NCBI GenBank assembly: GCA_002307375.1
Contig: NTJI01000001.1
Coordinates: 1,240,001-1,304,000, forward strand
Direction: 5' to 3'
Length of the DNA: 64,000 nucleotides
Source: Lysobacteraceae bacterium NML93-0399
GTDB taxonomy: Bacteria > Pseudomonadota > Gammaproteobacteria > Xanthomonadales > Xanthomonadaceae
Positions 5,687-12,570 of the stretch are shown piece after piece. The notes beneath the pieces are model-generated. The model was not told the origin of the DNA and ran no database searches. It saw only the letters and a program-made list of their open reading frames with translations. The position numbers were made by a program, and so were the translations under genes. Within the stretch, counting starts at the first letter, position 1, and each line of letters opens with the position of its first letter.

Positions 5687-8332
5687 TCACCAGTGCTTGG
5701 AGACAGACAGGGACACAAACCGACCGACCGGCGAGTAGTTCGTCGAGTCGTAGGGCGCCACATAGAGCGGCGCCGTGACCTCGTAATGGGGCGGATCCCG
5801 ATCGAGCACGTTGTCGACCGAGAGCGCAATTTCCGTTCCCCCAAGGAAGCCGCGCTCCCGATCTGTCACGTAACGCAGCGACACATCCAGCGTGGTGAAG
5901 GACGCGGACTTCACCCCATCCAGGCGATTCGTCACGCCACTCGTGTGGTTGAAGAACGTGGACGTCGACAAGCCGCCCCGCTTCCAGACTCCGCCCAACC
6001 GGGCGTTGAGCTTGGCGGGATTGAACAACGTGCCCGACAGGTCATACGCCGCCTGACCGGGAATCGTCTGCTGGGTACTGTCCAGCCAGCTTGCCGAGCC
6101 GCGAAGCGTCAGCGAGCCAAGCGCCAGATCGGTGCGATAGGTGCCGGACACATCAATGCCGCGGATGTCCTGGCTGGCGACATTGACGTACTGCAGATAG
6201 ACGAGCGCTGCGACCTTGCTCGGGTCATACGGCGTAGCGATCGCGCTGCGAAACGTATCGGCCCGGTCGAGCAGCGCTTGTTGCGCTGCCAGAGACGGCG
6301 CCAGATCCACAAAAGGTGCGTACAGCGCATTGCTCAGCGCCTGAGGGGAGTTCGCGATGGGCTGGACGACCCGGTTGGTATACGCCACCTGGAACCATGT
6401 CAGCTCTGCCTCCAGTCCCGGCAAGGCGTCAGGATGCCACGCCAAAGACACGGACCTGGTGGTTGCGCGCTCCGGGTCGAGATCGCGGTTGCCGCCCGTC
6501 ACCGCAAGCAAGGTGGCATCGGGTGCATATCCCACGCCGCCGAAACTGCTGGGGTGGTACAGCCAGGCGTCGGCGGATGCATACCGCTCGAACAGCGTGG
6601 GTGCCTTGAATGACCTGCCCCATGACGCCTTCAACGTCATGTCGGGATTGGGGCCATAGATGAGCCCCAGCTTTGGCGTGGTGACCTGGCCAAAACTGCT
6701 GTAGTCCTCTGCGCGCGCAGCGGCGGTCACCGACAGGCGTTCAATGCCCGCCCTCCCCTGCTCCGGTGAGACCACCGGCACGTCGATCTCCGCGTAGGCG
6801 AACCGCGCGCGCTCGCTGCCATCCACGGTGTTCATGCCCGTGACGCGATTGGTGCTTCGAAATGTATTGCGGCGTTGGCCGATACCGGTTGCGATGCGTG
6901 CGTCCCCGGCGGGCAGCGCAAAGAGCGGGCCCTCTGCGCCGATCTCATAGCTGCGGCTTTCGTTGCAGTAGCACACGTCCGAAATGCTCGTGACGCCGGT
7001 GGCAGCGATCGTCTCGCGGCGCACCTGCTCATGCGTGCCCCGGCCGAATGCGCCGTTGACCGACAGGCTCCAGTCATTGGGCAGCCACACCTCGGCGCTC
7101 GGGGCTATCAGCGTTGTCATCGTGTAAGGCGTGACCACACTGTGTCGCCCCGCCCAGTTGTAGTGGTGCAGTTGATCGCGCTCGGTACGCAGGGCATCCA
7201 CCCGAAGCTCCACTGCATCGTCCAGCGACTGGTGGGCGCTCAAAAGACCGCTGCGCAAATCGCTGCCGGGGTACAGCGTCGAGGGGTCCACCAATTGCTC
7301 GGTGTAGGCACGCCTGTCGCTGTAGATCGGATCGACGGATGCATCCTTGTAGGTTGCGATCAGCCCGCCACCGGACCACGTTGCACCCGTGGTGACCGTG
7401 TACTCGCGCGTGGACAGCCCGCCCTGCGTGGCCGAGCCGAAGCGGGCACCAAGCCCCACGCCGTCATAGTCGCGCTTGAGCACCACGTTGCCTACGCCAC
7501 CCACAGCATCGGAGCCATAGATCGCCGACGCGCCGTCGGCGACGATTTCGATGCGCTCCACCGCCTCGACCGGAATCGCGCTGATGTCCACCGACTGCGT
7601 GAAACCGCCGTAGGCCATGCGCCGACCGTTGAGCAGCGTCAGCGTGGCGTCCGCACCCAGACCGCGCAGGTTGAGGCCCGAGCCGCCGGTCATGTTCTGG
7701 TTTGCGTTGCCCGCACCGGAGATGTTGCCGCTTAGCACGCCAGGATTCTGTCCACCGCTGAAGTTCTGCGGCACGCTGCGGATCACCTCGCCCAGATCGG
7801 CGAAGCCCTCTTCACGGATGCGTTCGCTGCCTAGCGTGATCACCGGCGATGGCGTGGTGCCGCCGCGGATGCGGGTGCCGGTGACGGTGATCGTTTCGAG
7901 GTCCGTCGCGTTCGTGCCTTGCGGTGCGCGTGCGGCAGCGGGTTCGGGCGCGGGGATGCGGTCGGCGGCTGCGAGAGCGGGCTCGATCACTACGGTGCCG
8001 TCGTCTGCCTCGCGGTAGTTCAGGCCACTTCCCTGCAGCAGCCTCGCAACGGCGTCGGTCCAATGCATGCGGCCTTGGACCGACCTCCCCTGTCGGTTCT
8101 CGACCACTTCTAGTGCGTACGTTATACGGCGGCCGCTCTGCGCGCCGAATGCATCCAGAGATGCCGCCAGCGCGCCTGGAGCCAAGTCGAACTGCTGCGC
8201 GTCCTGCGCCTCATTCGAGATCCGCGCCGTCTCGCGGCCATCCGAACTCCGTGCCACCGCCAGACTTGTCGTTCCGACTGCGGTGGCGAACAAGGCGATA
8301 GAGATCGCCCCACGTAGTGTGTGTGTCCTCAT
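5687..8332 (-). CDS. TonB-dependent receptor with N-terminal STN domain, probable lasso peptide importer
   Basis: An 881-residue outer membrane receptor. Residues 1-about 28 are a signal peptide; about 48-118 form an STN (secretin/TonB short N-terminal) domain (FDLAPGALAASLDAFGAQSG and later DDGTVVIEP); a TonB box-like ETITVTGTRI precedes a plug domain with LRGLGADATLTLLNGRR; the rest is a 22-strand-type barrel ending in Trp (SVSKHW). STN domains usually signal through FecR/FecI, but no fecIR pair is visible in the window, so either it lies to the left or signalling is lost. Position beside an isopeptidase is the arrangement known for lasso loci, suggesting uptake of the cognate peptide; uptake of a metal-free or metal-bound peptide cannot be judged. 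AAGGGA precedes the ATG at 8332. Confidence 0.85.
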   Translation of the reverse strand: MRTHTLRGAISIALFATAVGTTSLAVARSSDGRETARISNEAQDAQQFDLAPGALAASLDAFGAQSGRRITYALEVVENRQGRSVQGRMHWTDAVARLLQGSGLNYREADDGTVVIEPALAAADRIPAPEPAAARAPQGTNATDLETITVTGTRIRGGTTPSPVITLGSERIREEGFADLGEVIRSVPQNFSGGQNPGVLSGNISGAGNANQNMTGGSGLNLRGLGADATLTLLNGRRMAYGGFTQSVDISAIPVEAVERIEIVADGASAIYGSDAVGGVGNVVLKRDYDGVGLGARFGSATQGGLSTREYTVTTGATWSGGGLIATYKDASVDPIYSDRRAYTEQLVDPSTLYPGSDLRSGLLSAHQSLDDAVELRVDALRTERDQLHHYNWAGRHSVVTPYTMTTLIAPSAEVWLPNDWSLSVNGAFGRGTHEQVRRETIAATGVTSISDVCYCNESRSYEIGAEGPLFALPAGDARIATGIGQRRNTFRSTNRVTGMNTVDGSERARFAYAEIDVPVVSPEQGRAGIERLSVTAAARAEDYSSFGQVTTPKLGLIYGPNPDMTLKASWGRSFKAPTLFERYASADAWLYHPSSFGGVGYAPDATLLAVTGGNRDLDPERATTRSVSLAWHPDALPGLEAELTWFQVAYTNRVVQPIANSPQALSNALYAPFVDLAPSLAAQQALLDRADTFRSAIATPYDPSKVAALVYLQYVNVASQDIRGIDVSGTYRTDLALGSLTLRGSASWLDSTQQTIPGQAAYDLSGTLFNPAKLNARLGGVWKRGGLSTSTFFNHTSGVTNRLDGVKSASFTTLDVSLRYVTDRERGFLGGTEIALSVDNVLDRDPPHYEVTAPLYVAPYDSTNYSPVGRFVSLSVSKHW

Positions 8333-8540
8333 GGTGCGTCCCTTGCTCCCGCCTGTTGGCTATGTCGAAGTCTTTTTCAGCCACGCGATTGACTCGTCCG
8401 AAATAAGAGCGGGAGAACACCGTGCGTACTGAGTGCGTGACCACGCGGCTGCGCCCTGCCCCTAGTGCCTGGGGCGCTCGGCGCAACGCCTTTCGGCGCG
8501 CACCATGCGTCCAGCACTGGCAAGACCATACGCCATAATG

Positions 8541-8589
8541 AGAGTTATATCCAGTAGATTTATATGCTGTAGATCGAGAGCCGGTAGAG
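8541..8589 (+). promoter_or_regulatory. Triple direct repeat upstream of xre gene 1 (candidate operator)
   Basis: Three copies of (A/T/G)GTAGA start at 8553, 8568 and 8583, exactly 15 bases apart, preceded by AGAGTTATATCC. The same block, with the same spacing, occurs before the second xre gene at 8903. Presumably a binding array for one or both XRE proteins overlapping their promoters; the shared TTATAT could supply a -10 element. Confidence 0.6.
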
Positions 8590-8604
8590 GGACAGGCTGG
8601 GCAC

Positions 8605-8862
8605 ATGTCCTCGCCCCCTTCCGAAGCTGCCCTGAAGGTCCGCGCCCGAGTCGGCGCGAATGTGCGTCGCCTGCGCGAAGCCATGCCGGATGACGTGAGT
8701 CAGGAGGAACTTGGTGAGATGGCCGAGTGCCATCGCACTTATGTCTCTCAGCTAGAGCGTGCCAAGACCAACATCTCCATCGATCGCTTGGTTCGGTTTG
8801 CCGTGATCTTTGAAGTGGATATCGTTGATCTGCTCCTAGAGCACGAAGATGGAGACGCGTGA
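8605..8862 (+). CDS. XRE-family helix-turn-helix regulator 1 (85 aa)
   Basis: A small Cro/C1-type DNA-binding protein that is one HTH domain: VGANVRRLREAMPDDVSQEELGEMAECHRTYVSQLERAKTN are helices 1-4 (residues about 17-58), then the SIDRLVRFAVIFEVDIVDLL dimer region. There is no effector domain. It is about half identical by eye to the second XRE protein at 8968 and has the same repeat array in front, so the two arose by duplication of gene plus operator. The shape resembles controller proteins of restriction systems, and a nuclease gene follows at 9524; functional linkage is inference. The start ATG 8605 lacks a good Shine-Dalgarno sequence. Confidence 0.8.
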   Translation: MSSPPSEAALKVRARVGANVRRLREAMPDDVSQEELGEMAECHRTYVSQLERAKTNISIDRLVRFAVIFEVDIVDLLLEHEDGDA

Positions 8863-8902
8863 CCTCCTGCGGTGCGAGCGAGACCAATCGACACATTCAT
8901 GT

Positions 8903-8951
8903 AGAGTTATATCCAGTAGATTTATAGTCTGTAGATCGTAAGGCGGTAGAT
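8903..8951 (+). promoter_or_regulatory. Triple direct repeat upstream of xre gene 2 (candidate operator)
   Basis: AGTAGAT at 8915, TGTAGAT at 8930 and GGTAGAT at 8945 are spaced exactly 15 bases, preceded by AGAGTTATATCC as at 8541. Conservation extends over about 45 bases while the sequence between the block and the upstream gene does not match, so the block is under selection or recently duplicated. Confidence 0.6.
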
Positions 8952-8967
8952 GCTCAGGCTTGGAGCC

Positions 8968-9210
8968 ATGCCCTCCAAGCCCTCAAAGAAGCCGTCGCAA
9001 AGCGCGCGACAACGCGTTGCCGCGAACATTCGACGCTTGCGCAAGGGAGAGGGACTTAGCCAGGAGGAGCTCGCAGATGCGGCGGAGTTCCACCGGACCT
9101 ACATCTCGCAGCTCGAGCGTTGCGTCACCAACATCTCGATTGATGGACTCGAGCGTTTGGCGGAGGTTCTTGGCGTGGACATCCTTGACCTGCTGCAGCC
9201 CTCGGCGTAG
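8968..9210 (+). CDS. XRE-family helix-turn-helix regulator 2 (80 aa)
   Basis: A single HTH domain protein, paralogue of the one at 8605. It has ARQRVAANIRRLRKGEGLSQEELADAAEFHRTYISQLERCVTN followed by ISIDGLERLAEVLGVDILDLL, the classic XRE signature. ATG 8968 gives an 80-residue protein with a Lys/Ser-rich N-terminus; an upstream in-frame ATG at 8950 overlaps the last repeat of the candidate operator, so I prefer 8968, although TGGAG before it is rather close. Together with regulator 1 it may form a cross-regulating pair. 313 bases separate it from the nuclease gene, so co-transcription is uncertain. Confidence 0.8.
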   Translation: MPSKPSKKPSQSARQRVAANIRRLRKGEGLSQEELADAAEFHRTYISQLERCVTNISIDGLERLAEVLGVDILDLLQPSA

Positions 9211-9523
9211 CAACTGGCTCTAGTTGGCTGACTCAGCCGTCCGTCGAAGAACCGGATAGCCACTTCGACTGCAGATGCATCCAGTCGCACAACTCAGAAA
9301 GTCCTTACAAAGCGGTTGGGCACGCTCCGATGGATGCCACATGTCTTGCCAAGCAAAGTTGATTCGTCAGCAACGCGCGATCCCCAGTCCTCCTCGGGTA
9401 GCCAGACGCGCGGGCCGAGGAATGGAGCGCCTCGGCTGCTGCCCCTCAATCCTCTCTTCAACGGTCAACGGCGACTTGTAGGCCGCCAGTGATGTAGCCT
9501 GGCCGGCGGAGGGGATGCCGCTT
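9211..9523. other. Non-coding gap between xre 2 and the HNH nuclease gene
   Basis: No convincing reading frame, RNA gene or hairpin terminator was found. The last bases hold the GGAGGGG Shine-Dalgarno sequence (9508-9514) of the nuclease gene. It presumably contains that gene's promoter, which I could not place. Confidence 0.5.
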
Positions 9524-10486
9524 ATGGATGACACGCCAGTGCAGTCGCTGCGACGAGCAGGCGCCGATCTGCCTTATCAGATGGGCGGGCTCTACAGCCG
9601 GCGGCTAGACATCCACGACAAGTGGGGAGGCCAGCGGCAAGGCGGGATCTCGACTCCGAAGGATGGCCCGTTCGTCTTCATCTTCACCGGTGAAGCGGGC
9701 AAAGCGCACGGCTATACGGATTCGTGGGATGACGACGGCATCCTTCACTACTACGGCGAGGGCCAGCAAGGCGACATGACGATGCGCGGTGGCAACAAGG
9801 CCATCGCGCAGCACATTCAGAGTGGCAAGCGACTTCTCGTGTTCAAGTCGCTTGGTCACGGCAAGCCTTATCGGTTTGACGGCGAGTTTGTCTGCCTCTC
9901 GTCGTACGCCAAGCCTGATACGCCCGCAACGATCGGCGCAAACCGGACTGCCATCGTGTTCCGGCTTCAGCCCGTTGATGGCGCATCTTCACATGGCAAC
10001 TCGATTGAGTCGCCATCGGATGTGGAAATGCGACTGGGAAGCACAGTTGCCATGCGTTTAGGCGCCGTGCGTACCAAGCAGCAGCTCTTCCGCCGCAGGC
10101 TGATCGATATCGAGAAGAGCTGCCGCATTACCGGCGTCATGGATCTCCGATTTCTGCGCGCCAGCCACATAAAGCCCTGGTCGGGATCTTCCGCAGCCGA
10201 GCGCACGGACGGCAACAACGGCTTGTTACTAACGCCAACTGCCGATCACCTGTTCGATAAAGGCTGGATCTCCTTCGAAGCGCAGGGCCAGCTCCTTGTC
10301 TCGAATGAGATCCCTTCAAACGTACTAGAAAAGATTGGTTTGAAGCTCAAGAAAGGTTCGCGAGTCGGTGCATTCAATGAAATGCAAGGTAGGTTCCTCG
10401 AGTTCCATCGGAACAAGATCTTCGAGCATGCTTATCGAGGTGTGCGAGACCCCCTGGAAGAGCTTGTCGAAGTGCTCGGCTCGTGA
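9524..10486 (+). CDS. HNH endonuclease, McrA-like (possible modification-dependent restriction enzyme)
   Basis: A 320-residue protein. The C-terminal part has the HNH_2 pattern: CRITGVMDLRFLRASHIKPW, then ERTDGNNGLLLTPTADHLFDKGWISF, with a metal-binding His in SHI, Asn in NNG and His in DHLFD. The N-terminal half (YSRRLDIHDKWGGQRQGGI, then FIFTGEAGKAHGY, YYGEGQQGDM) resembles the SRA-like DNA-recognition part of ScoMcrA-type enzymes, with which modified bases are read. It would therefore cut modified foreign DNA (type IV restriction). ATG 9524 lies 9 bases after GGAGGGG; the in-frame ATG at 9515 touches that sequence and is less likely. No methyltransferase gene is nearby, consistent with type IV. 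The XRE pair upstream may control it. Specificity unknown. Confidence 0.75.
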   Translation: MDDTPVQSLRRAGADLPYQMGGLYSRRLDIHDKWGGQRQGGISTPKDGPFVFIFTGEAGKAHGYTDSWDDDGILHYYGEGQQGDMTMRGGNKAIAQHIQSGKRLLVFKSLGHGKPYRFDGEFVCLSSYAKPDTPATIGANRTAIVFRLQPVDGASSHGNSIESPSDVEMRLGSTVAMRLGAVRTKQQLFRRRLIDIEKSCRITGVMDLRFLRASHIKPWSGSSAAERTDGNNGLLLTPTADHLFDKGWISFEAQGQLLVSNEIPSNVLEKIGLKLKKGSRVGAFNEMQGRFLEFHRNKIFEHAYRGVRDPLEELVEVLGS

Positions 10487-10571
10487 ATTTAAATTGATCG
10501 ATTGGCCTCCGCCCCACATGACTCTGCCGCGCTTACCCCTTTAACAAACGTCGCCACACGGAGCTTTCAAG

Positions 10572-11171
10572 GTGATCAAGGATGTCATTGCCGCGGGTGG
10601 ACCAAGCCTGCTCATTCCTGCTGTGCTCTTCGTGTTGTTGTACTACGTCATACGCGGTCTATTCGGTCTACAGGGCCGCCATAGTCAGCATCGCAGCGAG
10701 TTTCTAGAGCGGTGGGACCCGCAGCGATCTGATGACGACCTTTGGTTGGAGGTGACCATCCGGCATCTCTACGGAACGGCTCTCCCCGCGCATGCCATCC
10801 GAACTGCATTCGAACACCCGCACACTAGCCAAGCTTTGGCACATCTCTCAGATCTTTGGCCGCTCCTTGACTACGAAGCCGACACAAAAAAGGTGCGCTG
10901 GAAGCACTGGTGGCACCGCAAGCAAACAGTGCGTAAAGCCCTACGCTATTGGCCTGTCATTCGATACTTTGCGTTTGCCGGCGCTGCGGCGATTGGCCTA
11001 TATCTTGCAACGAGCCATCAAGGCCTTCACCAATGGATCTTCTCTACTTTCACGATCGTCATGGCGGCCTGCGCCTTCCTAAGTCTCTGGTACGGAGAAC
11101 CGGAAAAGACGGCTGCTTTAGTCGGAGAGTCGTGGATCCAGCGAATCAACGCAGCGGCGCTCCCCACTTAG
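10572..11171 (+). CDS. Unknown membrane protein (199 aa)
   Basis: I do not recognise the family. It has an N-terminal membrane segment (about residues 9-30, GGPSLLIPAVLFVLLYYVIRGLF), a soluble helical middle region of about 90 residues rich in His and Trp (RWDPQRSDDDLWLEVTIRHLYG, KVRWKHWWHRKQ), and two further membrane segments (about 127-145 and 152-172) before a short tail. GTG 10572 is the first start in frame. It sits between the nuclease and the ABC-3C genes, 85 bases after the first and 123 before the second, in the same orientation. GC content is intermediate. It could be an effector that acts on membranes, but nothing in the sequence proves it. Confidence 0.6.
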   Translation: MIKDVIAAGGPSLLIPAVLFVLLYYVIRGLFGLQGRHSQHRSEFLERWDPQRSDDDLWLEVTIRHLYGTALPAHAIRTAFEHPHTSQALAHLSDLWPLLDYEADTKKVRWKHWWHRKQTVRKALRYWPVIRYFAFAGAAAIGLYLATSHQGLHQWIFSTFTIVMAACAFLSLWYGEPEKTAALVGESWIQRINAAALPT

Positions 11172-11294
11172 GGCTCAAGAGCATACGCAAGCCACTCTAG
11201 CACCGTTGAATATTTTAACTTAACACCGTTACTACTCGATGGGACCAAGTATATTCGGATTTTCACGCCACACCTTAATCAAGGAGCTTAATTG

Positions 11295-11474
11295 ATGGAA
11301 TTCTTTCTGACCCATGTGGCTGAGATCGTCTCTTTTTTAATAGGCGCAGCAAGCGGATCTTTGGCTACCGTGAGATTTAAAAAGATGAAGGCTGATAGAG
11401 AAGGAAATTCGGTAGACCAGAGCGGCAGCTCCGCGGGCGGCGACATTGTCGGGCGCGATAAATTCGGAAGCTAG
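11295..11474 (+). CDS. Small membrane protein with a C-terminal GGDIVGRDK motif (59 aa)
   Basis: Residues about 4-24 (FLTHVAEIVSFLIGAASGSL) form one membrane segment, followed by a basic stretch (RFKKMKADR) and then VDQSGSSAGGDIVGRDK at the C-terminus. The next gene starts with a matching stretch, INQKGAHAGGDVVGGNK, so the motif (V/I)(D/N)Q-x-G-x2-AGGD(I/V)VG-x-(D/N)K is shared by two proteins of different build. AAGGAG lies 8 bases before ATG 11295; the TTG at 11292 is too close. It opens the lower-GC ABC-3C gene block, 20 bases ahead of the effector-like gene. Likely role is to bring the complex to the membrane or to be a membrane-acting part; both are inference. Confidence 0.65.
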   Translation: MEFFLTHVAEIVSFLIGAASGSLATVRFKKMKADREGNSVDQSGSSAGGDIVGRDKFGS

Positions 11475-11494
11475 GTGGTGGAATAGAGAAATTT

Positions 11495-12055
11495 ATGTCT
11501 ATCAACCAGAAGGGTGCCCATGCAGGTGGCGATGTTGTTGGCGGAAATAAGACCGAAATCCATAAACATTCCGCACCTTCGGCTAGATCGTCAAAGCTTG
11601 AGCAGCTGAAGCTCCGCCTTCAAAATGAGGTTGCAGACGGCCGCTGCTCCTCCGCCGTTATCGAGCAGCTACAGCTTTTTCAGAAGAGAGTTCCGGCAGA
11701 CGGCGTCGAAGGGCTTGTCGCGAAGCTCGAAGTATCCGGAAGATCATCACAAATAATAACTGCGCTAGAAATGAAAGAGCAGTTTGCGAAGCTCCTTGAA
11801 CGCTGGTCGCTTTATGCATCTGCACAGGAAATATTTGTACACTTACTCGCCATGGCTGAGTACAAATACTCCCATCAAATTTCACCGCTAGTCCCGATGC
11901 TGGATCAAGTGTCCGTAGATGAGCTTATTGAAGAGAAAATAATAGTTCCCGCGATCGAGGAAGTTGGAATTGAGGTTTTTTCTCTTGACCATCGCACGGC
12001 CATGGGAATGATTTACTGGTTAGCTGAGCAGTGCAGAGTGAGGTGGCATCAATGA
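11495..12055 (+). CDS. ABC-3C system effector-like component with N-terminal GGDVVG motif (186 aa)
   Basis: Residues 3-18 carry the GGDVVGGNK motif shared with the small membrane protein upstream. Residues about 28-90 are helical and charged (KLEQLKLRLQNEVADGRCSSAVIEQLQLFQKRV). The rest is an all-helical domain (AKLLERWSLYASAQEIFVHLLAMAEYKYSHQISPLVPMLDQVSVDELIEEKIIVPAIEEVG, LDHRTAMGMIYWLAEQCRVRW) that I take for the C-terminal domain by which ABC-3C effectors join the other two components. No nuclease, TIR or protease motif is visible, so the toxic activity, if any, is not evident. Its stop overlaps the next start (ATGA at 12052), a strong sign of coupled translation. Base composition is clearly less GC-rich than the chromosome around it. 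Confidence 0.7.
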   Translation: MSINQKGAHAGGDVVGGNKTEIHKHSAPSARSSKLEQLKLRLQNEVADGRCSSAVIEQLQLFQKRVPADGVEGLVAKLEVSGRSSQIITALEMKEQFAKLLERWSLYASAQEIFVHLLAMAEYKYSHQISPLVPMLDQVSVDELIEEKIIVPAIEEVGIEVFSLDHRTAMGMIYWLAEQCRVRWHQ

Positions 12056-12570
12056 ACTACCTTTCTTACCAGCCTGCGTTTGACGTTTTCCATACCGAGT
12101 TTCGACTCCTTCGCTTGCGGCGCATCATGACATCGGACACGTCGTGGCATTACGACCAGCTAAGGATTGCCGACTTTTATCTTCTCTTCTTCTTCCGACT
12201 GGAGCGAGCGCGGCTACTTCGGAAGCATCGAAGCATCAAAGTTCTCGCTCGCGAGCTCTCGAAGAATAGATATGAAAACCAGCCAGACGATTACTTGCTT
12301 TTCAACCGGATGGAGAAGATCCAGCTGGCTGCAGCCGGCACGCTAGTCTCTCTAGGCTTCTTCGAGCCAACGATGCTTTCAAGCAAAAGAGTCGTCGAGA
12401 CCGGCTTAGGTGAACCAGAACCCCTCTCACAACGAATCGAAGCTGAGAATTCTCGAGACGATTCCGTAATGCAGGCACTGCAAACACTAATGACCGAATA
12501 TGAGCTTCTGGGCCCGGATGGGATAAAGGCTAGAACGGGATTATTGGAGTTTCGCTATGACGCGATTTGA
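12052..12570 (+). CDS. ABC-three-component system middle component (172 aa)
   Basis: The N-terminus MNYLSYQPAFDVFHTEFRLLRL and the following IADFYLLFFFRLERAR match my memory of ABC-3C middle components (MC5-like), small proteins of mostly helical winged-helix build that connect effector and ATPase. It contains FNRMEKIQLAAAGTLVSLGFF, the conserved wing region. ATG 12052 overlaps the previous stop (ATGA), and its own end overlaps the ATPase gene by 14 bases, so effector, middle component and ATPase are one translationally coupled unit. An upstream in-frame start at 12031 would lie within the preceding gene without a ribosome site. Family assignment is by motif recall; the subtype number is uncertain. 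Confidence 0.75.
   Translation: MNYLSYQPAFDVFHTEFRLLRLRRIMTSDTSWHYDQLRIADFYLLFFFRLERARLLRKHRSIKVLARELSKNRYENQPDDYLLFNRMEKIQLAAAGTLVSLGFFEPTMLSSKRVVETGLGEPEPLSQRIEAENSRDDSVMQALQTLMTEYELLGPDGIKARTGLLEFRYDAI

Noticed and set aside
8333-8604. fecI/fecR or sigma factor gene near the TonB receptor
   Set aside because: Expected from the STN domain, but no frame in this gap or nearby has sigma or FecR motifs.
9275-9481. 68-residue frame in the gap before the HNH gene
   Set aside because: No ribosome site, no resemblance to a known family, composition unlike coding DNA nearby.
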